Part shown: piece after piece, positions 9,901 to 16,813 of the stretch
How the letters are laid out: each line of letters begins with the position of its first letter
How positions within the stretch are numbered: position 1 is the first letter of the stretch
Assembly: GCA_044228285.1 (NCBI GenBank)
Contig: JBGAVD010000002.1
Location: 620,001 to 684,000, forward strand
Reading direction: 5' to 3'
DNA length: 64,000 bases
Origin: JBBATK01 sp044228285
GTDB lineage: Bacteria; Bacteroidota; Ignavibacteria; Kapaibacteriales; NICIL-2
Made by a program: the position numbers and the translations under genes
The notes under the pieces: model-generated
What the model was told of the DNA's origin: nothing
The model's database searches: none
Seen by the model: the letters and a program-made list of their open reading frames with translations, nothing else

Positions 9901-10629
9901 ACTCTGTATTACCGCTCACGATTGCAACCCTTACATGCGTGGCAGACTGAGGAAGCCGCTTGGTTAGTGCAGCAACACAGTCGGACGACAGCGACTCACA
10001 CGCAAGATGGCGCAGCATCGTCTCTACACCTGAGCATCGCAGGTAAAAGCCCAAGTGTTCTGGCTGAGCATCGCATTGATGAGATTGAATTGCAATCATC
10101 TGAATTCACTGCTTGGGATCTATTGCTTCAATCTCGCGTTGTGTTCATTAATACACCCAAAGAGCATCATTCAAAACGGAACCTGCTTGAAGCACGCTTG
10201 TGCGCCGAGATTGTAAGTCGCTTGGCAGAGAAAAGTGGGTCCGCTTTCAGCCCTCAGACGGTTGGAGTAATTAGTCCGTTTCGTGCACAGGTACGCGAGA
10301 TTGAAAGCACAATCACCGATTCCATACGGCATCTTGTCACCATTGATACTGTAGAGCGATTCCAAGGATCAGAGCGAGACCATATTCTCTTTAGCAGCTC
10401 GTTGAATTCAGTGTTACAACTTCGATCTATACAGTCATTATCACAGGTCGATGGAATTGAAGTTGATAGGAAACTGAATGTAGTGCTTACGAGGGCTCGT
10501 CAGCAATTTATCCTTGTTGGAAACGAAACAATCTTGTCTTCTTCGGTTCATTATCAACGTCTGATTGATTATATTTTGGAACATGGTCAAGTGTTCAATT
10601 ACGACCAGTTGCTACCATCAGGTTTGTAG
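6979..10629 (+). CDS. Dna2-like fusion: PD-(D/E)XK (RecB/Cas4-type) nuclease plus SF1 helicase
   Basis: A large (1216 residues) DNA-processing enzyme. The N-terminal 150 residues are unrecognised. A RecB-family nuclease site appears as GRLDLLVEY near 414, VVELKSG near 431 and a QxxxY-like HLAQISCYNLLL. After a linker with an OB-like part comes an SF1 helicase: GPPGTGKTS near 764 (Walker A), VDEASQ near 878 (Walker B), QARMHKSI, then VERFQGSERD near 1124 and LTRARQQF near 1169. The order nuclease then helicase matches Dna2, which trims flaps and DNA ends. The cysteine set of an iron-sulfur nuclease is not obvious. I chose ATG 6979 because the upstream GTG at 6931 lies inside a terminator, and GGGAG precedes 6979. 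Confidence 0.88.
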   Translation: MQPKLVVHRIVEQLDSLHADHTPSAASRLARIQEYDGLALSLLAEDERQFFASDYARRLFLFDKYQVPSALRQEFFLIRARSKAAHYEQDAETLTLICERYTECLRNFLQSVLRKAERDEGLQHTSRDAENGSALSRNTTSLREPETIGGEGNHPPPWNESEQKPASRLSPDQQHQSYAAGSESSGQSLSAQIVETATTASTAQTPALLDLGLLRVYHLETVSTAPFQDRKRVVLRCRTEGNSEILLSIWDDQSLAMHELWAGAILHVTHAQQRSSSHYSTTSQSLVVLEPDVLIDVTDVAECFQSRAVEPLLFFLRRFTQSRATEAMAVGSIVNSCFDEILHDPTVTFKAMFERALQSKPLTMLATIQADTLGEVRSRVEEQVNRLRELCAQWRDCSLSTEPSFLSPLFGLQGRLDLLVEYAEDDLRKTVVELKSGSAPALQTAGAPGARALWVNHLAQISCYNLLLDSAFPGRRGDSQILYARATEFPLRNAPNDVKFKQHVLLCRNHIICFEHQLLERNFRVLNLLCSAELVVPSFMQEDCSSLQRVLRGLDKAELRYLQAFLSFMVREQYTQRMGLDSSGRGFAALWSDTVAEKIERMSILRGLEFNAEKSSLDALHLSFDLRAKEKTATVFRVGDVAILRPQNSAVAPYLEGQVIKCSVRAISESSVQLSLRNKSSDVNLFATLGPWMLESDYIESSANNVYGWFMHFFHCDKAKRQRLLGLAAPRIATRIAVRDEGLTDLQNIILNEALAAEDYYLIQGPPGTGKTSVMLRSIAKHLLQDSDETLLVIAFTNRAVDEMCKALLNVVESEQLLRMGTRYTTEYPEVLFAERAKTKTMDEQRQILESARVIVSTVSFLHANPELLQLKRCTTALVDEASQIGEAQLIGIVSELRRCIMIGDEKQLPAVVSQSETLCLIENTELASMGVKDLRVSLFERLLERCRSNNWVHSFRMLEQQARMHKSIQNIASTLYYRSRLQPLHAWQTEEAAWLVQQHSRTTATHTQDGAASSLHLSIAGKSPSVLAEHRIDEIELQSSEFTAWDLLLQSRVVFINTPKEHHSKRNLLEARLCAEIVSRLAEKSGSAFSPQTVGVISPFRAQVREIESTITDSIRHLVTIDTVERFQGSERDHILFSSSLNSVLQLRSIQSLSQVDGIEVDRKLNVVLTRARQQFILVGNETILSSSVHYQRLIDYILEHGQVFNYDQLLPSGL

Positions 10630-10695
10630 ATGACAATTCATTGATTTATCAGTCCTTATTGTGAATAAAAACTCAGAGTTCCGATGTGCTAAGCT

Positions 10696-10737
10696 GCAGT
10701 TCGTTAAGCAAAAAAGTGATTCACTTTTTTCAACTGC
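10696..10737 (+). terminator. hairpin with T-rich 3' arm after the nuclease-helicase gene
   Basis: AAAAAAGTGA at 10710-10719 pairs with TCACTTTTTT at 10721-10730. Outer arms GCAGTT and AACTGC can extend the stem. The A run and T run could make it work in both directions. It lies 67 bases after the stop at 10629, in a gap of 269 bases with no other supported feature. Confidence 0.65.
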
Positions 10738-10898
10738 AACCTTTAGCATAGCTGACTGAGCTAAGGCTGCCCATACACCGTACTGCTTTTGAACATCTTG
10801 TTTGTTCTGTGCAGGCGTTTCGTACAGAACTGACAATCGTGATTTCACAGATTGTCGTTTCGAGAGCTCAATTTGATATTTACACAGTGTGACACACT

Positions 10899-13800
10899 AT
10901 GACTACATCCAATCCCAATACTCGCTCAATTCGCATTCAAACGCTGCGCTATGGAACAAAGGAACACGCCTTTGTGCAATCACGTGTCGTCATGATTCTG
11001 TTGAGCTTCTTCGCACTAGGTACAGTTTCTAGTGTGCAGCTGAAGGCGGGGAATTACTCTAGTTCTGCTGCCGTGGGGCAGACTGTTTATATAGAGAATC
11101 GCGGGCAGTTTCCATCCGAAGTGTTGTATCGGGCTCAGTCACCTGGGGTAACGATGTGGGTTACACACAATTCGCTTGTCTATGACCTTCGTGGCGAAGC
11201 GCGCCGAACAGGCAAACAGATTGTTCGTCCTTCAAAATTCATGAGCTTTCAAGATGAGCTTCAAGATGAATTGGAGATTTCGCACCACGTCGTGCGTTTG
11301 AATTTTCGCTCTGCTCAAGCACAGAGTTCACATTCAGTGGAGAATGCTGGTACCAAGTTTAACTACTTCCTCGGTTCCAGCTCTTCGCAGTGGCGAACCG
11401 GGATTGAGGCGTCTTCGGTTGTTAAACTGGAGCGTTTGTACGAAGGTGTAGATATGGTATTGAGTTCACGAGGCACTCAACCTCGCTACGATCTCCTATT
11501 GGCACCGGGCGTTTTGCCTTCGACCATTGCAATGTCTGTTGAAGGTGCAGATGCAATGAAGGTAGATAATGCAGGGAACTTGCGTATCCAAACAAGCTGC
11601 GGTGAGTTGATTCAGGGCCAAGTGTATGCCTATCAGATCGTTGACGGAAAGCAACAACAAGTTGCATGTGCGTTCCATCTTGATCATCAGCAGGTATCAT
11701 TTGAGGTAGGTCCGTATGATCGTACGCGCACACTCGTCATTGATCCGACTATTAGCACCACCTTTCTGGGTGGAGATGATGTAGATGTTATCAACGCAGT
11801 TGTTCGCGTTCCAAGTAATGGTAATGTGATCGCCGTTGGTGCTACTCAGTCTTCGGTGTTTCCTTATACATCCGGTGCGTATAAGACAGGAAATTATGGC
11901 GCTGAAGATGCGTTTGTTGTTGAGTATGATGCAAAACTCTCTCGTTACATTTATGCAGCATACATAGCAGGTGGCTCAACAGATATTGCCTGGTCTGCTG
12001 CTCTATCGCGCGATGGTAAAAACAATCTCTTTGTTTGCGGCGAAACATTGTCAAGCGATTTTCCCGTTACCTCAGGGGTGGTTTCTCAGATCTATAGAGG
12101 CGGCTCAGATGCATTCGTGTTTGAGATATCTGAGAGCGGAGAACGTCTTGAGTATTCCACTTATCATGGTGGAAGTGGCGATGACAGAGCCTATGCAATT
12201 GTTGTTGATGATGCAGGCAAGTGTTACTACTGTGGCGAAACTTCATCCACTAATCTGAGTGTAAAGAGTGGCTCGTATAAGACCGTTGCACCGGGTTCTG
12301 GTGATGGATTTGCAGCTTCACTAAGTCCTGGTGGCGGACTCTTCAACTACTCTACCTATCTAGGTGGGGCAGGGCGTGATCGAGCTACTGATATTGCTTT
12401 CACTGGCACGAGTGATGTTTCAATGGTGGTCGTCGGTGAAACCAAGTCGACAGACTTTCCTTTGGCACCAATGTACTGGACAACCCCTCAGTGTGCACAA
12501 GCAAAGCTAAACACGACCGGATTTCCAACCGCAACCGATGCCTTTGTCACAAAGTTGAATTCACGTGGATCGGACTTAAGCTATAGTACATACCTCGGCG
12601 GCAACGGTGATGACTACGCATCAGCAGTGTATGTTGATGTTGTTGGGCTTGCAACAGTTGGCGGGAGCACGAAGTCTTCTAATCTGCCAATTCTTGGCGA
12701 GTATCAGGGTTCAAAACGTTCATTAGTCGATGGCTTCTTAGCACAAGTAAAGTCTGACGGTTCGGTATTCCCGTATCTAAGCTACCTGGGTGGTAATGGC
12801 GACGATTTCATTCATGATCTTGTGCTGAACTCAGGTTTCATTTATGTATGTGGACAAACCTTCTCGAGCGACATGCAAGCTACTTCCGACGCTGTTCAGC
12901 AAGTGATCGGCGAACTTGGTGATGGATATGTGATTAAAATGCGGAAGAATGCCGCCGACTACATGAGCTATTACGGTGGAACCAAAGCTGAAAGCTTCAA
13001 CAGTCTGGCACTGGTTGATGACTTCAGCGCCTACATTGCTGGTTCTACATCTACCAGCACACTTGGTACAACCGACAGCGCTGCACAACGAAACTTCGGC
13101 GGTGTTGAAGATGGTTTACTTACAAAGTTCTGCTTCTCCAATTTGATTCTTGCATCGCCACAAGCGTCATCTAAGTACTGCGCGGGCTCTCCTATGATTA
13201 TTAGCTGGACAGCCTCACAACTGCCCACGAGCGATGCATTCATGCTTGAGTATTCATCAGATGATGGGTTAACATGGACCACGATTAAGACAGGATTGGT
13301 GAATCGTAGCTACACTTGGATTATCCCAAGCACGACTGCGTCGTCCACCAAGTGCAAGTTGCGTGTCAAGCATAGCTCCTCAGGATTTGCAGCGTTGAAT
13401 CAAGGTACCTTCAGTGTGTTCAGTGCACCTTCAATCTCTAAACAATCAGTAGATACATCAGTGTGTGTAGGTCAAAGTGCTGTACTCCGTGTACAGGCTG
13501 GTGGAGATGGCTTAATGTATCAATGGCGCAAAGATGGACAAAACATCAGTGGAGCCGTTGACTCGGTGTATAGCATTGATTTTATGAAGAATGCTGATGC
13601 CGGGCAATATGACGTCGTTATAAGCGGTGCATGTGGCGGTGTTAAGAACTCGAATCCCATCGTACTTACTGCACTGCGTGCCCCAAAAATCTATCAGCAG
13701 CCGACAGAGATCAGCATAAAGGTTCATAAGACGGCAGTCTTTACTGTTGTCGCAAGTGGAACAAACTTGCGTTACCTCTGGCAGAAGTATAAAGCAAACA

Positions 13801-14225
13801 TTGAAGGTGTACCAGACTCGAACAGTCTCGTACTCCAAGATGTGAGTTTAGATGATTATGCTCGATATCGTGTGATCGTTCAGGGGGATTGCGGTACGGA
13901 TACATCGGAAGAGGTCTTCCTGCGAGTTAATCCTGATGACGTTAGCGTGAAAAGAAACGTTGGTGATGATGTACAGCAGTTGCACCTGTACCCTAACCCA
14001 AGCTCTGGTTTGGTTCATCTCGAACTTGCTTCAGATCTCTTTGGTCAGTCAGGCACTTCACTACAGCTGCGCATCGTGAATGCACTTGGTGAGGAACTGA
14101 AAGTCCAAGAGATGAGCAGCTCGTCCCTCGTAATAGATATGCAAGCGTATCCTGCTGGGCTGTATCATTTTGTTGTGTCTACTTCGACCGAGCGTTGGAC
14201 AGTACCTTGTACCTTGCTGAAGTAA
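10899..14225 (+). CDS. secreted SBBP-repeat protein with Ig-like domains and T9SS type A sorting domain
   Basis: A large exported surface protein (1108 residues from the first ATG). An N-terminal hydrophobic signal region spans about residues 30-50. Then comes the domain beginning YIENRGQFPSEVLYRAQSPG, which precedes SBBP beta-propeller repeats in this family. At least six SBBP-type repeats follow (STYLGGxGDDxAxx pattern, about residues 290-720). Next are a fibronectin-like stretch, two Ig-like domains (YQWRKDGQNISG, YLWQKYKANIEG) and the C-terminal sorting domain LYPNPSSGLVHLEL ending in AGLYHFVV, which directs export by type IX secretion. The true start may be ATG 10992 (residue 32), which would give a normal short signal peptide. 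Ligand or function is unknown. Confidence 0.88.
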   Translation: MTTSNPNTRSIRIQTLRYGTKEHAFVQSRVVMILLSFFALGTVSSVQLKAGNYSSSAAVGQTVYIENRGQFPSEVLYRAQSPGVTMWVTHNSLVYDLRGEARRTGKQIVRPSKFMSFQDELQDELEISHHVVRLNFRSAQAQSSHSVENAGTKFNYFLGSSSSQWRTGIEASSVVKLERLYEGVDMVLSSRGTQPRYDLLLAPGVLPSTIAMSVEGADAMKVDNAGNLRIQTSCGELIQGQVYAYQIVDGKQQQVACAFHLDHQQVSFEVGPYDRTRTLVIDPTISTTFLGGDDVDVINAVVRVPSNGNVIAVGATQSSVFPYTSGAYKTGNYGAEDAFVVEYDAKLSRYIYAAYIAGGSTDIAWSAALSRDGKNNLFVCGETLSSDFPVTSGVVSQIYRGGSDAFVFEISESGERLEYSTYHGGSGDDRAYAIVVDDAGKCYYCGETSSTNLSVKSGSYKTVAPGSGDGFAASLSPGGGLFNYSTYLGGAGRDRATDIAFTGTSDVSMVVVGETKSTDFPLAPMYWTTPQCAQAKLNTTGFPTATDAFVTKLNSRGSDLSYSTYLGGNGDDYASAVYVDVVGLATVGGSTKSSNLPILGEYQGSKRSLVDGFLAQVKSDGSVFPYLSYLGGNGDDFIHDLVLNSGFIYVCGQTFSSDMQATSDAVQQVIGELGDGYVIKMRKNAADYMSYYGGTKAESFNSLALVDDFSAYIAGSTSTSTLGTTDSAAQRNFGGVEDGLLTKFCFSNLILASPQASSKYCAGSPMIISWTASQLPTSDAFMLEYSSDDGLTWTTIKTGLVNRSYTWIIPSTTASSTKCKLRVKHSSSGFAALNQGTFSVFSAPSISKQSVDTSVCVGQSAVLRVQAGGDGLMYQWRKDGQNISGAVDSVYSIDFMKNADAGQYDVVISGACGGVKNSNPIVLTALRAPKIYQQPTEISIKVHKTAVFTVVASGTNLRYLWQKYKANIEGVPDSNSLVLQDVSLDDYARYRVIVQGDCGTDTSEEVFLRVNPDDVSVKRNVGDDVQQLHLYPNPSSGLVHLELASDLFGQSGTSLQLRIVNALGEELKVQEMSSSSLVIDMQAYPAGLYHFVVSTSTERWTVPCTLLK

Positions 14226-14238
14226 ATCTGAGCTCTTG

Positions 14239-14268
14239 AGAACGGTCTTGCATCTGCAAGACCGTTCT
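14239..14268 (+). terminator. perfect hairpin after the SBBP protein gene
   Basis: AGAACGGTCTTGCA at 14239-14252 is the exact reverse complement of TGCAAGACCGTTCT at 14255-14268. It starts 14 bases after the stop. The following bases are only moderately T-rich, so termination strength is uncertain. Confidence 0.75.
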
Positions 14269-14478
14269 CTGTGTACACAAGATTGACGTTCAAAAGAATC
14301 GAGGCCATATACCAACGATGCTCGAAGAGTACTGCGTATTGCTTGCAGCAAATGCACTCCGAAGTGCTTAGCGTACGCAATAGCTTCTGTGATCAATCAC
14401 ATTCAGACGTTGAACATAGTAGAGTCACTGTAGACTCTATTAGGTCGTACAGCATTCTTCCTCAGCCCCAAGAATCCA

Positions 14479-16617
14479 ATGTGTATCTATCCTCGGCGGC
14501 CTCGTCGTACAGTGTGTGGCAGAGTATTGACAAAGCTCCTCCTGATCTCTTCTCTTGCTGTCTTCCTCTTAAGCACCGCACCCTCTCACTTGAGCGCACA
14601 ATCTGATGCTTGGCAACAATGTCAGAACCCCCTGAGATCTATGCCGCGAGATATCGCAGTGGATGACGACTTTGTCTATAGTCTCCATGAAGCTAGCATT
14701 GTGCGCGCACATCTTAACGGCGGTGGTTGGAAAGTAGTATCTACAGCACTCAACAATAGCTCCATTGCCTGTTGGTACTGGGAGAATTCACGTCTTACGG
14801 TTTTACTGTCGGATGGACGAGCTGCTCAAACTACTGATGGTGGCTCGCGTTGGACATGGAGCACACAGGTCTTCGCTCAAGGAGTTAAACAGTTTGTCCG
14901 TGACAATGATGTCTTGGTCCTTATTGAGGAGAACGGAGACGTAGTTCGAAGCAGCTGGACACAAAACTCAACTACGAAGATTCATAGTCTTCCAGCGATC
15001 AAGTCACTCAGCTTGATCCGCTCAGCTGGCTCTGCATACGTGGCTACGACAAATGCTATCTTTCGGCTATCAGACACTGATACTGCCTGGACGAAGTTCT
15101 GCGAGTTACCTGTGGCTATCGGAGCATCTGCAGAGTTGGCTGTGTTCTCTGATACACTCTTGGTTGCTTGCGATAGTGGCTTGTATCGCTCGTATCATGC
15201 AGGTGCGGATTGGCACTTTGTTGAAGAAGTTAAGGAGTCTTCAAGTACACAGGTGAAGATGAGATCCGCTTATGGACTTGTGTGTTGTGTCAGTGGCGCT
15301 CGTACCACGCAGAACCCAGGTGCTGTGTTTCGTTCGAATAATCGTGGTGCAGATTGGTATCGAGTAGATTCGTTTCGAGGCAATGCTCAATTCGCAACAG
15401 CATATCAGAATGAAGTTGTGGTGTTGCGAGACGATGCGCATGTACTAGATGTGAAGCCCATCATTCGTGACGCTCTGGATCTTTGCGAAATTCCGAGCGA
15501 TGGGGAAGTGCAGATCTGCGCAGCACATGAGAGTGCAGATTTTGTTGTCTGCAGTGAAGAAGCTATGAAGCGCCTTCGAGGCTGGGATATCTGGCTTCCA
15601 GTGGCACACCTACCAATGCCAATGAACGACGCAATCTATGTTAACAATCGCTTGGTTGGTTGCGGCACAGGGGCTGATTTGTTTGTTAGCGACGATGGAG
15701 GACTCTCCTGGTTTCCTTTTCCAACGAAAGGACTACCGGCGGATGTTCCATTCGATAGAATTGTACGAGAGGGCGAGCTAGTGTACCTCAGCTCGAAGTC
15801 GCATGGAATATACCGTAGCAATACTGGCATGGAGCAGTGGACTCAGGTGTCAACGATACAGGAGATCGAGTGTTGGACAGTACGTGACTCGGTTGTTGTC
15901 ATCGTATCCTCAAGCGATGCCCGCATTGCCGTCTCGCGCGATGCAGGTGCCAATGTTGATTACCACGTGCATCCGGCTCTCTCTTTGCGATCAGTAGCGA
16001 TTGGAATGAATAGTGAGATCATCGGTGTCGACAGTGCAAGTGCGCTGCTCTTTCGAAGCACTGACTTTGGCGCTCAGTTTAGTGAGCAAGTCTCACAAGG
16101 AATGCCTATTCATCCGCGCCGATTGTTTACGCATAAAAACTACTTGTACATGATTGGCAATCAATCTGGGGGCTTCTTCCATAGTGTAGACGATGGAAAA
16201 CAGTGGCTGAATCACATCAAGGGTCTGCGAGGTGCAGATAGTCTGACCATATTGCGTTTTAGGGATTCGACCTTACTTCTTGGCTCTTCAGCAAGTGGAC
16301 TGTACTATGCGTATGAACCTCTGGCGGTTTCCACGGTGAACGTTTCTGAGAAACTCAACTCCTCAAGCTTGTTAGGTTTGAATTTGTTGCATCTCTTTCC
16401 GAACCCAGCCAAACTGGCTTTGGAAATCACTTCATTTGAACATCAGATTGGTGATGTACTAACGATTTATGATATACAAGGTCGGTGTCTTCTGCGCCAG
16501 CCGTGGTCTGAACGCACAACAATCTCTCTCTCTGGTTTTTCGGCAGGTTTATACCAGGTTGTCGTTCAAGGACAACTTCGAACAAGTAGCACACACTTCG
16601 TTGTGGTCCCAGACTAA
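14479..16617 (+). CDS. secreted BNR/Ycf48-like propeller protein with T9SS type A sorting domain
   Basis: An exported protein of 712 residues. The signal peptide has a basic n-region (PRRPRRTVCGR), a hydrophobic core LLLISSLAVFLLS and a likely cleavage after SAQ near residue 41. The body carries repeated blade-like motifs of the type TTDGGSRWTW, FRSNNRGADWYR, VSDDGGLSWFPF and HSVDDGKQWLNH, as in sialidase/Ycf48-like beta-propellers. It ends with a T9SS sorting domain (LFPNPAKLALEI through SAGLYQVVV). It is related in design to the protein at 29121-31148. No catalytic motif was seen, so a binding or structural role is more likely than hydrolysis. No terminator was seen before the uvrA stop at 16814. 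Confidence 0.85.
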   Translation: MCIYPRRPRRTVCGRVLTKLLLISSLAVFLLSTAPSHLSAQSDAWQQCQNPLRSMPRDIAVDDDFVYSLHEASIVRAHLNGGGWKVVSTALNNSSIACWYWENSRLTVLLSDGRAAQTTDGGSRWTWSTQVFAQGVKQFVRDNDVLVLIEENGDVVRSSWTQNSTTKIHSLPAIKSLSLIRSAGSAYVATTNAIFRLSDTDTAWTKFCELPVAIGASAELAVFSDTLLVACDSGLYRSYHAGADWHFVEEVKESSSTQVKMRSAYGLVCCVSGARTTQNPGAVFRSNNRGADWYRVDSFRGNAQFATAYQNEVVVLRDDAHVLDVKPIIRDALDLCEIPSDGEVQICAAHESADFVVCSEEAMKRLRGWDIWLPVAHLPMPMNDAIYVNNRLVGCGTGADLFVSDDGGLSWFPFPTKGLPADVPFDRIVREGELVYLSSKSHGIYRSNTGMEQWTQVSTIQEIECWTVRDSVVVIVSSSDARIAVSRDAGANVDYHVHPALSLRSVAIGMNSEIIGVDSASALLFRSTDFGAQFSEQVSQGMPIHPRRLFTHKNYLYMIGNQSGGFFHSVDDGKQWLNHIKGLRGADSLTILRFRDSTLLLGSSASGLYYAYEPLAVSTVNVSEKLNSSSLLGLNLLHLFPNPAKLALEITSFEHQIGDVLTIYDIQGRCLLRQPWSERTTISLSGFSAGLYQVVVQGQLRTSSTHFVVVPD

Positions 16618-16813
16618 AGTGTTTTCAGAGTCATTCAAGCTGCTAACTCTGTTCGCGATGCTATAAAATCTCGGCCAGCAAACTCGACAGTGATGTTGCT
16701 CAAAATAGAGCCAAAGACCCTTCGAATTCTTCGCGAGATGGATGAGTTTACAAACCTTTTACTGCGCCGAAATCCAGCTGATTGTGAAGCAGGATTTCTG
16801 TAACTACGGTGAC

